Part shown: one piece after another, positions 40,765-50,516 of the stretch | How the letters are laid out: every line of letters starts with the position of its first letter | Position numbering within the stretch: the first letter of the stretch is position 1 | DNA from: Bradyrhizobium sp. CCGB01 | GTDB lineage: Bacteria; Pseudomonadota; Alphaproteobacteria; Rhizobiales; Xanthobacteraceae | Length of the DNA: 64,000 nucleotides | Assembly (NCBI RefSeq): GCF_024199795.1 | Contig: NZ_JANADK010000001.1 | Coordinates: 7,688,001-7,752,000 of the forward strand | Reading direction: 5' to 3' | Notes under the pieces: generated by a model | Databases searched by the model: none | Seen by the model: only the letters and a program-made list of their open reading frames with translations | What the model was told of the DNA's origin: nothing | Position numbers and translations under genes: made by a program

Positions 40765-41649
40765 ATGGCCCCGCGCGCCTATTGGAAGGGAACGTTAAAG
40801 CTCTCGCTGGTCAGTTGCCCGGTCGTGCTTTATCCGGCGACCACCGCGGCCGAGAAGACGCGGTTTCACATGATCAACCGCGAGACCGGAAACCGGCTCA
40901 AGCAACAGATGGTGGATTCCGAAACCGGTGACGTGGTCGAGAGCGACCAGAAGGGACGCGGCTACGAGCTGCGCAAGGGCAAATATGTCGAGATCGAGCC
41001 GGAGGAGCTCGAGGCAGTCCAGATCGAGAGCAACCACACCATCGACATCGAGAGTTTCGTCCCGAGCGAGGAGATCGACCAGCGCTACCTCAACCACCCC
41101 TATTACGTCGCACCCGACGGCAAGGCCGCGATCGACGCCTTTGCCGTGATCCGCGATGCCATGAAGGATCAGGATCGCGTCGCGCTCGCAAAAATCGTGC
41201 TCACCAATCGCGAGCACATCATCGCGATCAAGCCGCTCGGCAAGGGCCTGCTGGGCACCACGCTGCGCTTTCCTTATGAGCTGCGCGAGGAAGACCAGTT
41301 CTTCGACGATATCAAGAGCCCGAAGATCACCAAGGACATGGTCGAGCTCGCCGGCCATATCCTCCACACCAAGGCCTCGCATTTCGACCCCAGCAAGTTC
41401 AAGGACGAGTACGAGACCGCGCTGAAGGCACTGGTGAAGCGCAAGGCCAGCGGCAAGAAGATCGAGCTGCCGGAGCCGGAAGAGCGGCCGAGCAACGTCG
41501 TCAGCCTGATGGACGCGCTGAAGCAGAGCTTGAAAGGGCGCGGCGGGAAAAAGACGGCGGCGAAGTCGAACGCGCGACGGACGACGGGGCGGCGGCAGGC
41601 GGCGAAGAAGACACACAGGTCGACAGCGCGGCAGAGGAAGGCGGGGTGA
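40765..41649 (+). CDS. ku: Ku DNA end-binding protein
   Basis: The 294-residue bacterial Ku forms a homodimeric ring on DNA ends and recruits LigD. The start at ATG 40765 has GGAGA upstream and gives the family N-terminus MAPRAYWKGTLKLSLVSCPVVLYPAT. The ring core (about 10-250) includes FHMINRETGNRLKQQMVD, GKYVEIEPEELEAV and YYVAPDGKAAIDAFAVIRDAM. The last 30 residues are a Lys/Arg-rich tail, as in many rhizobial Ku proteins, likely to aid DNA binding. Confidence 0.94.
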   Translation: MAPRAYWKGTLKLSLVSCPVVLYPATTAAEKTRFHMINRETGNRLKQQMVDSETGDVVESDQKGRGYELRKGKYVEIEPEELEAVQIESNHTIDIESFVPSEEIDQRYLNHPYYVAPDGKAAIDAFAVIRDAMKDQDRVALAKIVLTNREHIIAIKPLGKGLLGTTLRFPYELREEDQFFDDIKSPKITKDMVELAGHILHTKASHFDPSKFKDEYETALKALVKRKASGKKIELPEPEERPSNVVSLMDALKQSLKGRGGKKTAAKSNARRTTGRRQAAKKTHRSTARQRKAG

Positions 41650-41660
41650 CTGTGGTTATC

Positions 41661-41695
41661 GTAGGATAGGTAGAGCGAAGCGAAACCCATCCTAC
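41661..41695. repeat. GTAGGAT short intergenic palindrome
   Basis: GTAGGATAGGT (41661-41671) pairs with ACCCATCCTAC (41685-41695) with one mismatch around the loop AGAGCGAAGCGAA. It lies between the convergent ku and kdpE genes and may serve as a two-way terminator. It resembles the outer arm (CGTAGGGTGGG) of the larger repeats at 1727 and 37866. Confidence 0.75.
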
Positions 41696-41708
41696 GGTTC
41701 TGCGGGGA

Positions 41709-42398
41709 TCAATCTCCCGCCTTCAGCCGATAGCCGATCCCCGTCTCCGTCAGCACATATTGCGGACGCTCCGGATCGGCCTCGATCTTCTGGCGCAGCT
41801 GGCGGACGTAGACGCGCAGATATTGCGCGTCGGTCAGCTCGTCCCAGAGCTCCTTGAGCAGGAAGCGGTGGGTGAGCACCTTGCCGGCGTGCTGCACCAG
41901 CACGCGCAACAGGTCATATTCCTTCGGCGACAGCTTTATGTCGCGCTCGCCGAGCTTGACGATGCGGCGGACGAGATCAACCGAGAGATCACCGGTGCGG
42001 AATATCGGGCGTTCGCCCTGCACCTGAAGCTGATGGCGCAGTGCGGCGCGCAGGCGCGCCAACAGTTCGTCCATGCCGAACGGTTTGGTCAGATAATCGT
42101 CGGCGCCGAGATCGAGCGCCTGCACCTTGCCGGCCTCGTCGCCCCGGCTCGACAGCACCACGATCGGAACGCCCTCATTGCGAGCGCGAATGGTGCGCAG
42201 CAGCTCGTGGCCCTGGATATCGGGCAGACCGAGATCGAGGATGATCAGCGCGGGTTCCTCGCCGAGCTTCTCCAGCGCGGTCTTGCCGTTCGGCGCTTCC
42301 AGGATCTCATATCCCTGCGTCGTCAGTCCCATCCGCAGCAATTTGCGGATCGGCGGCTCGTCGTCGATGACCAGAACCTTGATCGGGGCGGCGCTCAT
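41709..42398 (-). CDS. kdpE: KdpE response regulator
   Basis: A 229-residue OmpR/PhoB-type regulator. The receiver has the acidic pocket Asp12-Asp13-Glu14 and phospho-acceptor Asp55 (LIILDLGLPDIQG). The C-terminal winged helix spans about 130-227 and ends YVRQLRQKIEADPERPQYVLTETGIGYRL. It is activated by KdpD and switches on kdp at low potassium or osmotic stress. Its start overlaps the kdpD stop by four bases. OmpR-family dimers bind direct repeats spaced 11 bp; such repeats occur upstream of this operon at 50249-50298. Confidence 0.93.
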   Translation of the reverse strand: MSAAPIKVLVIDDEPPIRKLLRMGLTTQGYEILEAPNGKTALEKLGEEPALIILDLGLPDIQGHELLRTIRARNEGVPIVVLSSRGDEAGKVQALDLGADDYLTKPFGMDELLARLRAALRHQLQVQGERPIFRTGDLSVDLVRRIVKLGERDIKLSPKEYDLLRVLVQHAGKVLTHRFLLKELWDELTDAQYLRVYVRQLRQKIEADPERPQYVLTETGIGYRLKAGD

Positions 42399-45118
42399 GC
42401 GGCGGTATCCAATGCGTGGGTCTGTACCGGAACGGGCAGACGGATGGTGAGAACGGCGCCACTGCGGTCGCCGCGGTTGGCGGCCGAGATCGTGCCCCGC
42501 ATCGCCTCGACGAAGCCGCGGGAGATGGCGAGCCCCAGCCCGGTCCCGGGACGGACATGGTCGCCCTTCTGCACGCGGTAGAACTTGTCGAACACGCTCT
42601 CGAGCTCGTCGGGCGGAATGCCGCCGCCTTCGTCGGCGATCTGAAGCACGACATGATCCCGCTCGCGCTGGCTACGGATTGCGATCGTCGTGTCGGGCGG
42701 CGAATATTTTGCGGCGTTGTCGAGCAGGTTGAACAGCACCTGCTCGAACAGCACGGCATCGAGCTGAAGCATCGGCAGATCGGCGGCCAGCACCAGCTCC
42801 ACTTTGTGCGCCGTCAATATCTTGCTTGCCCGCCTCAACGCACTGCCGACGATCTCGCCGAGATCGTGCAGCGCCGTGTTGGGCACGATGGCGCCGGATT
42901 CGAGCTTGGTCATATCCAGCAGATTGGCGATGAAGCGGTTGAGACGCTCGGATTCGTCGATCACGGTAGCGAGCAGATCGCGCTTCTCGGTATCGGACAG
43001 TGCCCCGGCGAGATCGCGCATGGTCGAGGCCGCGCCGAGCACGGAGGCGAGCGGCGTCTTGAGGTCGTGCGAAATCGAGGTCAGCAGTGCCGAGCGCAGC
43101 CGCTCGGATTCGACGGTGCGCTTGACGCGATCGACGTCCTCGACCAGCAGCACGCGCTCGATAGCCAATGCGCCCTGGTCGACGAGTGCATCGAGCAGCC
43201 GGCGCTGGTCGGGGGTCAGCAGCGGCCCGGTACGATCATTGTCGATGCCGATGACGCCGATCGGACCGCGTCCGGTGCGCATCGGCAGGAACAACCGCTT
43301 GGCACCCGGCAGCGTATCCGAGCCGCGGCCGGCGGGACGATCGTTGCTCCAGGCCCAATTGGCGGCGGCAAGATCGGCCTGATCAAGATCATCCTCGGGC
43401 GGATAGCCGGATTTCACCGTGAGCAGGCCTTCCTCCGGCAGCAGCAGCACCACGCGGACCTTCAGCATCAGCGCGATCTGATAGGCGGTCGCCCACAGCA
43501 CGTCATCGAGCGTGCCGGTGCCGGCGAGCTTGCGGCTGAAAGCATAGAGCTGCTCGGTTGTCCGGATACGGCCGATCGCGGTGTCGGCCTGGGTCCGGAC
43601 CCGCCCCGCGACATTCGACACCACGAACGCGATCAGCATGAAGAAGAAGAACGCCGCGACGTTGGTCGGATCGGTGATGGTGAAGGTATAGACCGGCGGC
43701 AGGAAGAAGAAATTGTAGGCGAACGACGAGACGACGCTCGCAAGCATCGACGGCCACAGCCCGTAGCGCACGGCAACCGTCACCACGGCGGTGAGGAACA
43801 TCAGGTCGACGTTCTCGATGCCGAAATACGGCTTGATGGCCACGGCGGCAGCAAGGCCGAGCGCAGAAATCCCGAGCGCCTTGAGATAGGGCCGGGCATC
43901 GAACGGGTCCGATCGCGCAGCCGTCTGCACCGCCGTTTTCGGCGCCGGCTGGTCGACGAGCTCCTCGCCGGGGATGACATGGACGCTGATGTTGCCGGCG
44001 CGGCGCACCAGATCGTGCACGACCGATCCACGTGTCATCTCGAACCAGCGCGAGCGGGTCGACTTGCCGATCACGATCTGGGTGACGTTGTTGCCTTGCG
44101 CGAAATTGATGACGTCGTCGGCAATGCGCCGGCCGACGGCCGGAATGGTCAGCGCCTCGCCGCCGAGCGCCTCGGCGAGCCGCAGCGTGTCGGCGAGGCG
44201 ATCGCGCTCCTCGTCCGACAATTGCAGGGATCGCCGTGTCTCGATCGACACCGCGGTGAACGGCGCATGCAGCCGGTCGGCGAGCCGCTTCGTATAGCGC
44301 ACCAGCCCGGCCGCGCGCGGATCCTCGCTGACACAGACCAGAATGCGTTCACCCGCGGCCCAGGGACCGGAGATGGCGTTCGCCTGCATGTGATTGAGAA
44401 GCTGCTCGTCGACGCGCTCGGCCGTTCGCCGCAGCGCAAGCTCGCGCAGCGCAGTCAGATTGCCCGGCGAGAAATAGTGGTCTAGGGCCCGCTCGGCTTG
44501 CCTCGGGACATAGACCTTGCCCTCCTTCAGCCGCTGGATCAGATCATCGGGCGTGAGGTCGATCAGCTCGATCGCGTCGGCACGGTCGAATACCGAATCC
44601 GGAACCGTCTCGCGCACCCGCACATGGGTGATCTGGGCGATGACGTCGTTCAGGCTCTCGATGTGCTGGATGTTGACCGCCGAATAGACGTCGATGCCGT
44701 GGGAGAGCAGCTCCTCGACGTCGAGATAGCGCTTGGGATGACGGCTGCCCGCCGCATTGGTGTGGGCGAGTTCGTCGACCAGAGCGATTTTCGGCCGCCG
44801 CGCGATCACGGCATCAAGGTCCATCTCCTCGACGATCTGGCCGCGGTAGTCGAGCCGCTTGCGCGGGATCACCTCGAGCCCGCGCACCAGCGCCTCGGTC
44901 TCGGCGCGGCCGTGGGTTTCGACGAAACCGACCACGACGTCGATGCCGGCCTTGCGCCTGGCGTGGGCGCTTAGCAGCATCTCGTAGGTTTTGCCGACGC
45001 CGGGGGCGGCGCCGACGAAGATCTTCAGCTTGCCGCTGACGCCCTCCTCCCGGCGCGCGGTCTCCAGCAGCGCCTCAGGCGACGGACGTTGTTCGGGATC
45101 GCGGCGCTCTCGGACCAT
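42395..45118 (-). CDS. kdpD: KdpD potassium-responsive sensor kinase
   Basis: A 907-residue kinase with the full KdpD layout. The N-terminal KdpD domain has P-loop GAAPGVGKT (36-44), followed by a universal-stress-type domain (about 240-370), four membrane helices (about 400-500), a GAF-like region, and the kinase core with phospho-acceptor His684 in LLTSISHDLKTPLASVLGAAST. The ATPase motif follows (FDKFYRVQKGDHVRPGTGLGLAI). It senses potassium limitation and controls KdpE. It lies downstream of kdpC by 40 bases and is probably part of the same transcript. Confidence 0.94.
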   Translation of the reverse strand: MVRERRDPEQRPSPEALLETARREEGVSGKLKIFVGAAPGVGKTYEMLLSAHARRKAGIDVVVGFVETHGRAETEALVRGLEVIPRKRLDYRGQIVEEMDLDAVIARRPKIALVDELAHTNAAGSRHPKRYLDVEELLSHGIDVYSAVNIQHIESLNDVIAQITHVRVRETVPDSVFDRADAIELIDLTPDDLIQRLKEGKVYVPRQAERALDHYFSPGNLTALRELALRRTAERVDEQLLNHMQANAISGPWAAGERILVCVSEDPRAAGLVRYTKRLADRLHAPFTAVSIETRRSLQLSDEERDRLADTLRLAEALGGEALTIPAVGRRIADDVINFAQGNNVTQIVIGKSTRSRWFEMTRGSVVHDLVRRAGNISVHVIPGEELVDQPAPKTAVQTAARSDPFDARPYLKALGISALGLAAAVAIKPYFGIENVDLMFLTAVVTVAVRYGLWPSMLASVVSSFAYNFFFLPPVYTFTITDPTNVAAFFFFMLIAFVVSNVAGRVRTQADTAIGRIRTTEQLYAFSRKLAGTGTLDDVLWATAYQIALMLKVRVVLLLPEEGLLTVKSGYPPEDDLDQADLAAANWAWSNDRPAGRGSDTLPGAKRLFLPMRTGRGPIGVIGIDNDRTGPLLTPDQRRLLDALVDQGALAIERVLLVEDVDRVKRTVESERLRSALLTSISHDLKTPLASVLGAASTMRDLAGALSDTEKRDLLATVIDESERLNRFIANLLDMTKLESGAIVPNTALHDLGEIVGSALRRASKILTAHKVELVLAADLPMLQLDAVLFEQVLFNLLDNAAKYSPPDTTIAIRSQRERDHVVLQIADEGGGIPPDELESVFDKFYRVQKGDHVRPGTGLGLAISRGFVEAMRGTISAANRGDRSGAVLTIRLPVPVQTHALDTAA

Positions 45119-45158
45119 TTTGCCAATATAATCATCGGGGCGCCGCGAGCCTAGACCG

Positions 45159-45764
45159 CTACTTCGCGGCCATGCGATCGAGCGCGAGGTTCAGCGCCAA
45201 TACGTTAACACGGGGTTCGCCGAGCAGGCCGAGCAGACGGCCTTGGACGTTGGCCGCCACAAGCTGCTTCACCGCCTCTTCCGGCATATTCCGCGCCTTG
45301 GCGACGCGCGGCACCTGGAATTGCGCGGCTTCCGGCGAGATGTCGGGGTCGAGGCCGCTGGCCGAGGTCGTGACTAGATCCTCGGGGACAGCAGCGTTGG
45401 GGTTCTCCGCCTTCAGCTTGTCCACGTCCTCCTTCAGCCGGTCGGCCAGCGCCTTGCTGGTGGGGCCGAGATTGGAGCCGCCGGAGTTGGCGGCGTTGTA
45501 GGGCGCCGAGACCGTCTTGGTCGAATCATTCGGGTCCGGCGCCAGCGTCGCCGAGGGGCGGCCGTGGAAATATTTGTCGTCCTTGAATTCCTGCCCGATC
45601 AGGGCGGAGCCGACCACCTTGCCATCCCTCTCGATCAGGCTTCCTTGCGCCTGCGCGGGAAAGATCGCGCCGGCAATGGCTGTCATCGCGAGCGGATAGG
45701 CCAGGCCCGTGATGGCGGTGAGCACCAGCAACAGGACGATGGCGGGCCGGATTTCTCTGAGCAT
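45159..45764 (-). CDS. kdpC: Potassium-transporting ATPase subunit C
   Basis: A 201-residue subunit with one N-terminal membrane helix (about 7-28, [19 protein letters not shown]) and a periplasmic domain carrying [20 protein letters not shown] and [10 protein letters not shown]. It stabilises the KdpFABC complex. It is separated from kdpB by 184 bases, much more than in most kdp operons, and that gap contains a repeat element. Confidence 0.94.
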   Translation of the reverse strand: MLREIRPAIVLLLVLTAITGLAYPLAMTAIAGAIFPAQAQGSLIERDGKVVGSALIGQEFKDDKYFHGRPSATLAPDPNDSTKTVSAPYNAANSGGSNLGPTSKALADRLKEDVDKLKAENPNAAVPEDLVTTSASGLDPDISPEAAQFQVPRVAKARNMPEEAVKQLVAANVQGRLLGLLGEPRVNVLALNLALDRMAAK

Positions 45765-45809
45765 GTTAGGTCTCCTATGTCTTCCGTCATTGCGAGCGAA
45801 GAAGCCTGC

Positions 45810-45915
45810 CCCTCACCCTGAGGAGCCGCGCCTGCGCGGCGTCTCGAAGGGCGAGGCCACCGGCCGGGCCTTCATCCTTCGAGACGCGCGTTCCGCGCTC
45901 CTCAGGATGAGGGTC
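45810..45915. repeat. CTTCGAGACGC-type repeat, copy 2, inside the kdp operon
   Basis: The left half reads CCTCACCCTGAGGAG, a GCCGCGCCTGCGCGGC stem, GTCTCGAAGG. The right half reads CATCCTTCGAGACGCGCG, a short stem, CTCCTCAGGATGAGGG. It matches the copy at 18998-19106 with the halves in reverse order. Just before it, GTCATTGCGAGCGAAG at 45787-45802 looks like a fragment of another common rhizobial repeat. It fills most of the gap between kdpB and kdpC. Confidence 0.8.
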
Positions 45916-45948
45916 TGGCAGGATCGCCTCGTCGCTCGCTTTGACATT

Positions 45949-48063
45949 TCAAGCCAGGTGCAAGGCAACAACGACGAGATCGATCGCCTTGATGCCGATG
46001 AAGGGAATGACGATGCCGCCGAGGCCGTAGACCAGGAGGTTGCGGCGAAGCAGCGCGCCAGCACCGACCGCACGATAGGCAACGCCCTTCAGAGCGAGCG
46101 GGATCAACCCGATGATGACGAGCGCGTTGAAGATAATCGCCGACAGGATGGCGCTCTGCGGGCTCGACAGGTTCATGACGTTGAGCACATTGAGCTGCGG
46201 GTAGAACGCCAGGAACATCGCGGGGATGATGGCGAAATACTTGGCGACGTCGTTGGCGATCGAGAACGTCGTCAGCGCCCCGCGCGTCATCAGCAGCTGC
46301 TTGCCGATCTCGACCACCTCGATCAGCTTGGTCGGGTTGGAATCGAGGTCGACCATGTTGCCGGCCTCGCGGGCGGCCTGGGTGCCGGTGTTCATGGCGA
46401 CACCGACGTCGGCCTGCGCGAGCGCCGGCGCGTCGTTGGTGCCGTCGCCGCACATGGCAACCAGCTTGCCCTTGGCCTGCTCGTCGCGGATCAGCTTGAG
46501 CTTGTCCTCCGGAGTTGCCTGTGCCAGGAAATCGTCGACGCCCGCCTCCGCCGCGATCGCCGCGGCCGTCATCGGGTTGTCGCCCGTGATCATGACGGTG
46601 CGGATGCCCATGCGGCGCAGCTCCGCAAACCGCTCGCGGATGCCGCCCTTGACGATGTCCTTGAGCTGGATCACGCCGAGCAGCTTGCCGTCCCTGGCGA
46701 CCGCCAGCGGCGTGCCGCCGGCCTTCGAGATCTCGTCAGCAATGGCCTGGACCTCGCGGCCGATGTCCGAGAGCCCGGCGGGCTGAAGCGCGCGCGCGGT
46801 GTTGCCGGAGGCAACGGCCAGCGGTGCGCCGCCGCCGACATAGTTGAGCATGGCATCGACCGCGCCCTTGCGCACCGACGAGCCGCCGGCATCGACGCCG
46901 CTCATGCGGGTCTGCGCCGTGAACGGAATGAAGGTGGCGCCAAGCTCGGCCATGTCGCGGCCGCGGATGCCGTATTTCTCCTTGGCCAGAACGACGATGG
47001 AGCGACCTTCCGGGGTCTCGTCGGCAAGCGAGGCGAGCTGGGCTGCGTCCGCGAGCTCCTGCTCGGTGACGCCGCGCACGGGACGGAATGCAGTCGCCTG
47101 GCGGTTGCCGAGCGTGATCGTGCCGGTCTTGTCGAGCAGCAGCGTATCGACGTCACCGGCGGCCTCGACCGCGCGGCCGGACATCGCCAGTACGTTGAAG
47201 CGCACCAGGCGGTCCATGCCGGCGATGCCGATCGCCGACAGCAGCGCGCCGATCGTCGTCGGGATCAGCGTCACGAACAGCGCGACCAGCACGATCACCG
47301 AGATCGAGCCGCCAGCATACGCCGCATAGCTCGGAATGGTGACGGTGGCGAACACGAAGATGATGGTGAGACCGGCGAGCAGGATGTTGAGCGCGATCTC
47401 GTTCGGCGTCTTTGCGCGCTCGGCGCCCTCGACCAGCTTGATCATGCGGTCGATGAAGGTCGAGCCTTGCGCCGCCGTGATGCGGACACGGATCCAGTCG
47501 GACAGCACCTGCGTGCCGCCTGTCACGGCCGAGCGGTCGCCGCCGGATTCGCGGATCACGGGCGCGGATTCACCGGTGATGGCGGCTTCGTTGACCGAAG
47601 CCACACCCTCGATCACCTCGCCGTCGGACGGGATGGTATCGCCCGCCTCGACCAGCACGATGTCGCCGACCTTCAGGCTGGTGCCCGGCACCAGCTTGAA
47701 CGCCTGGCCGGCGCCGGTCAGCAGCTTGGCCTGGCTCTCGGTGCGGGTCTTGCGCAGCGAATCGGCCTGCGCCTTGCCGCGGCCTTCGGCCACCGCTTCG
47801 GCGAAATTGGCGAACAGCACCGTGAACCAGAGCCAGAGGATGATCTGGAAGGTGAAGCCGAGATTTGCGCCGCCGGTCACAACATCGCGCAGGAAAATAA
47901 CGGTGGTGAGCGCGGCCACGATCTCGACCACGAACATCACGGGGTTCTTGACCATCAGCCGCGGGTCGAGCTTGGTGAAGGAGGCGCGGATCGCGGGCAC
48001 GACGATCTTGGGGTCGAGCATTGCCGAGACGGAGGCGCGTTTTTGCAGTTTCATCGTTTCCAT
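45949..48063 (-). CDS. kdpB: Potassium-transporting ATPase subunit B
   Basis: The P-type ATPase subunit, 704 residues from the ATG at 48063 (GGAG 8 bases upstream; an in-frame GTG at 48072 would add three). Phosphorylated Asp311 lies in [14 protein letters not shown]. The TGES loop is ITGESAPV and the hinge motif [22 protein letters not shown]. It couples ATP hydrolysis to potassium uptake by KdpA. A 12-bp direct repeat lies in the short gap after kdpA. All catalytic motifs are intact. Confidence 0.96.
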   Translation of the reverse strand: METMKLQKRASVSAMLDPKIVVPAIRASFTKLDPRLMVKNPVMFVVEIVAALTTVIFLRDVVTGGANLGFTFQIILWLWFTVLFANFAEAVAEGRGKAQADSLRKTRTESQAKLLTGAGQAFKLVPGTSLKVGDIVLVEAGDTIPSDGEVIEGVASVNEAAITGESAPVIRESGGDRSAVTGGTQVLSDWIRVRITAAQGSTFIDRMIKLVEGAERAKTPNEIALNILLAGLTIIFVFATVTIPSYAAYAGGSISVIVLVALFVTLIPTTIGALLSAIGIAGMDRLVRFNVLAMSGRAVEAAGDVDTLLLDKTGTITLGNRQATAFRPVRGVTEQELADAAQLASLADETPEGRSIVVLAKEKYGIRGRDMAELGATFIPFTAQTRMSGVDAGGSSVRKGAVDAMLNYVGGGAPLAVASGNTARALQPAGLSDIGREVQAIADEISKAGGTPLAVARDGKLLGVIQLKDIVKGGIRERFAELRRMGIRTVMITGDNPMTAAAIAAEAGVDDFLAQATPEDKLKLIRDEQAKGKLVAMCGDGTNDAPALAQADVGVAMNTGTQAAREAGNMVDLDSNPTKLIEVVEIGKQLLMTRGALTTFSIANDVAKYFAIIPAMFLAFYPQLNVLNVMNLSSPQSAILSAIIFNALVIIGLIPLALKGVAYRAVGAGALLRRNLLVYGLGGIVIPFIGIKAIDLVVVALHLA

Positions 48064-48113
48064 GGAGGTCACTCCAAACCCATCAGAAGACTGTCGATCA
48101 GAACATTTTTCGA

Positions 48114-49817
48114 TCAGAACACTTGGCCGGCGTTCATCGCGAGATGCTCGACGATCGGACCGAGCGCGAGCGCCGGGAAGAAGGTCAGGCCGCCGATGAT
48201 CAGGATCACGCCGACGACGAGGCCGACGAACAGTCCGCCCGTGGTCGGGAACGTGCCCGCCGACGGCGGGATCGATTTCTTGGCAGCCAGCGAGCCCGCG
48301 ATCGCCATCGCCGGGACGATCATGAAGAAGCGGCCGACGAACATCGCGCTGGCGAGCGTGAGGTTGTAGAACAAGGTGTTGCCGGTGAGGCCCGCAAAGG
48401 CCGAGCCGTTATTGCCGGTCGCCGAGGTGAAGGCGTAGAGCACCTCGGTGAAGCCGTGCGGGCCGGCATTCGCCATGGAGGCGACCGCCGCCGGATAGAC
48501 CACGCCGACCGCGGTCCAGCCGAGATACATCAGCGGCAGCACCAGGATCGCGAGCATCGCCATTTTGACCTCGCGCGCCTCGATCTTCTTGCCGACATAT
48601 TCCGGCGTGCGGCCGACCATCAGGCCGGCGACGAAGATCGCGAGCACGACGAACAGCAGCATGCCGTAGAGACCGGCGCCGACGCCGCCGATGATGATTT
48701 CGCCGAGCTGCATGTTGATCAGCGGAATCATGCCGCCAAGCGCGGTGAAGCTGTCATGCATGGCATTGACGGCGCCGCAGGACGCGGCCGTCGTGATCAC
48801 GGCGAACAGGGAGGACGCGACGATGCCGAAGCGAACCTCCTTGCCTTCCATGTTGCCGCCGGTCAGGCCCAGCGCATGCATGGTCGAGGTGCCGTTGGCT
48901 TCCGCCGAATAGGTGACGGCAACGCCGGCGAGGAACAGCACGCCCATCACGGCGAGGATCGCCCAGCCCTGGCGCTGGTTGCCGACCATGCGGCCGAACA
49001 CGTTGGTCATGGCCGCGCCGATCAGGAAGATCGACAGCATCTGCACGAAGTTCGACAGCGCCGTCGGGTTCTCGAAGGGATGCGCGGCGTTGGCATTGAA
49101 GAAGCCGCCGCCATTGGTGCCCAGCATCTTGATCGCGACCTGCGAGGCAACCGGGCCGACCGCGATGGTCTGCTTGGCGCCTTCGAGCGTCGTCGCCTCG
49201 ACGTAATCACCGAGTGTCTGCGGGATGCCCTGCCAGACCAGGAACAGGCAGTAGACGACGCAGATCGGCAGCAGCACGTAGAGCGTCGTGCGGGTGACGT
49301 CGACCCAGAAATTGCCGACCGTGCGCATCGAGGCGCGCGAGAAGCCGCGAATCAGGGCCACCGCCAGCGCGATGCCGGTTGCCGCCGACAGGAAGTTCTG
49401 GTGCGTCAGGCCGAGCATCTGCACGAGATAGGACACCGTGCTCTCGCCGCCGTAGTTCTGCCAGTTGGTGTTGGTGATGAAGGAGATCGCGGTGTTGAAG
49501 GAGAGATCCTGGGCCACCGCCGACTGCCCGGCAGGATTGAACGGCAGCACGGCCTGAAGCCGCATCACGCCGTAGATGATGAGGAAGCCGCCGACGTGAA
49601 AAAGCAGCATCGCGACCGTGTAGGTCAGCCAATGCTGCTCGCGCTTCTCGTCGACGCCGGAGAACCAGTAGATCCCCGCCTCGATCGGCCGCAGCACCGG
49701 CGACATAAACGTCCGCTCGCCGTTGAACACGGCCGTCATGTACCCGCCGAGCGGCTTGGTGAGCGCGACGATAATGACGCAAAAGAGAATGATCTGGAGC
49801 CAACCGATCATGGTCAT
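48114..49817 (-). CDS. kdpA: Potassium-transporting ATPase subunit A
   Basis: The 567-residue potassium channel-like subunit with about ten membrane helices. Selectivity-filter segments include [33 protein letters not shown] and [11 protein letters not shown]. It binds potassium from the periplasm. The start MTMIGWLQI lies 4 bases after a small hydrophobic ORF and about 110 bases after kdpF. The stop codon region is duplicated directly downstream (TCGATCAGAACA twice, 48094-48121). Confidence 0.95.
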   Translation of the reverse strand: MTMIGWLQIILFCVIIVALTKPLGGYMTAVFNGERTFMSPVLRPIEAGIYWFSGVDEKREQHWLTYTVAMLLFHVGGFLIIYGVMRLQAVLPFNPAGQSAVAQDLSFNTAISFITNTNWQNYGGESTVSYLVQMLGLTHQNFLSAATGIALAVALIRGFSRASMRTVGNFWVDVTRTTLYVLLPICVVYCLFLVWQGIPQTLGDYVEATTLEGAKQTIAVGPVASQVAIKMLGTNGGGFFNANAAHPFENPTALSNFVQMLSIFLIGAAMTNVFGRMVGNQRQGWAILAVMGVLFLAGVAVTYSAEANGTSTMHALGLTGGNMEGKEVRFGIVASSLFAVITTAASCGAVNAMHDSFTALGGMIPLINMQLGEIIIGGVGAGLYGMLLFVVLAIFVAGLMVGRTPEYVGKKIEAREVKMAMLAILVLPLMYLGWTAVGVVYPAAVASMANAGPHGFTEVLYAFTSATGNNGSAFAGLTGNTLFYNLTLASAMFVGRFFMIVPAMAIAGSLAAKKSIPPSAGTFPTTGGLFVGLVVGVILIIGGLTFFPALALGPIVEHLAMNAGQVF

Positions 49818-49821
49818 GGAA

Positions 49822-49926
49822 TCAACCCTTCAGGCTTGGTGCCGGGCGCAAAAGCGGCAGGAGCAACGTCAGCAGGCAGGCGACCAGCACGGCGTCCGCC
49901 AGCAGCAATTCGACAAGGAGCAGCAC
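49822..49926 (-). CDS. Possible 34-residue membrane peptide between kdpF and kdpA
   Basis: A GTG at 49926, three bases after the kdpF stop, opens a 34-codon frame rich in Leu/Val ([26 protein letters not shown]) that ends 4 bases before kdpA. The composition and tight packing suggest a one-helix protein coupled to kdpF and kdpA. The ribosome binding site is weak and no family is recognised, so it may be chance. Confidence 0.4.
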   Translation of the reverse strand: MLLLVELLLADAVLVACLLTLLLPLLRPAPSLKG

Positions 49927-49929
49927 GGC

Positions 49930-50019
49930 TCAGAACCGTTCCGGCCGCAGGAGTGCATAGGTGAGATAGATCAGGAGGCCGAACGAGACGGCGCCGGCGA
50001 GCGCATAATCGAAAATCAT
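49930..50019 (-). CDS. kdpF: KdpF, small subunit of the potassium ATPase
   Basis: A 29-residue peptide, MIFDYALAGAVSFGLLIYLT then YALLRPERF, matching KdpF: one membrane helix with a C-terminal LLRPERF tail. It stabilises the KdpABC complex in the membrane. A GGGAGCGG sequence precedes the ATG. It lies 11 bases after a 27-codon gene and ahead of kdpA. Confidence 0.88.
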   Translation of the reverse strand: MIFDYALAGAVSFGLLIYLTYALLRPERF

Positions 50020-50030
50020 GGTCCGCTCCC

Positions 50031-50114
50031 TCACAGCCGTTCGCAGGCATAGGTGTAGCCGATCGCAAGGGCAAAGAAGACGAAGCCCAGCGCCAGCATC
50101 AGGATGTCCATCAT
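50031..50114 (-). CDS. Small membrane peptide at the head of the kdp operon
   Basis: A 27-residue frame (MMDILMLALGFVFFALAIGY, TYACERL) with GAGGAG seven bases before the first ATG. It is a single membrane helix ending in YACERL, a pattern I recall upstream of kdpF in several bacteria. It is the first gene after the kdp regulatory element, so it should be the first translated product of the operon. Function unknown. Confidence 0.65.
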   Translation of the reverse strand: MMDILMLALGFVFFALAIGYTYACERL

Positions 50115-50248
50115 GGGATTGCTCCTCATTGCGCCCTCATGTCCGGCGCAACTGCTTCTCGGGGACCCGGCGAAGCTCGATGGAAACGCAGGCGCATTTC
50201 CACAACCGCCAGTCGGGACTTTTGACCGTGCTGAAATGCCAGCACAGG

Positions 50249-50298
50249 CATAGGTTTTCGAGATGAGGCCTATGGCGAAGATATAGGAATCTCATAAA
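50249..50298 (-). promoter_or_regulatory. 50-bp four-copy element, copy 1 (kdp operon)
   Basis: On the minus strand TTTATGAGATTCCTATAT runs 50298-50281, CATCTCG 50265-50259, and CCTATG 50254-50249. Half-sites TTTATG, CCTATA and CCTATG lie at positions 1, 12 and 45, i.e. spaced by 11 and 33 bases, as expected for OmpR/PhoB-family dimers. The first kdp ORF begins 134 bases downstream. KdpE is the obvious candidate binder, inferred from location. Confidence 0.7.
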
Positions 50299-50327
50299 GG
50301 CTGGGGCCAGTGCCTGCCCGCACGGAG

Positions 50328-50357
50328 CTGTCGTCCCCGTGTCCGCGGGGACGACAG
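50328..50357. repeat. CTGTCGTCCCCG inverted repeat
   Basis: CTGTCGTCCCCG (50328-50339) and CGGGGACGACAG (50346-50357) form a perfect 12-bp stem with a 6-base loop. It lies between the two divergent elements at 50249-50298 and 50406-50455, inside the 402-base gap 50115-50516. It may insulate the divergent units; it lacks a T-tract, so it is not a standard terminator. Confidence 0.75.
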
Positions 50358-50405
50358 AAGGGGAATTGGCCGCACGTTGCGCCCCCTCGCGCACTCCCAT
50401 CGTCA

Positions 50406-50455
50406 CTTATGAAATCACTATATCTCCCGCCCCGTCCCCATCTCGTTTTCAAATG
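50406..50455 (+). promoter_or_regulatory. 50-bp four-copy element, copy 2
   Basis: CTTATGAAATCACTATAT (50406-50423), 15 bases, CATCTCG (50439-50445), 4 bases, CAAATG (50450-50455). Spacing is identical to the kdp copy. TGGCCATC follows at the same distance as in copy 4. The next start codon is 61 bases downstream (50517). Confidence 0.7.
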
Positions 50456-50516
50456 CACTTTTGGCCATCTTGGAGAGGCCGGCCGACTGACCGACGCCAA
50501 CTCCAGGAGGCCTGAC

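Noticed and set aside
50328..50357. Rho-independent terminator for the kdp or 50517 units
   Set aside because: The stem is perfect but it lies upstream of both divergent units and has no T-run, so it is listed as a repeat.
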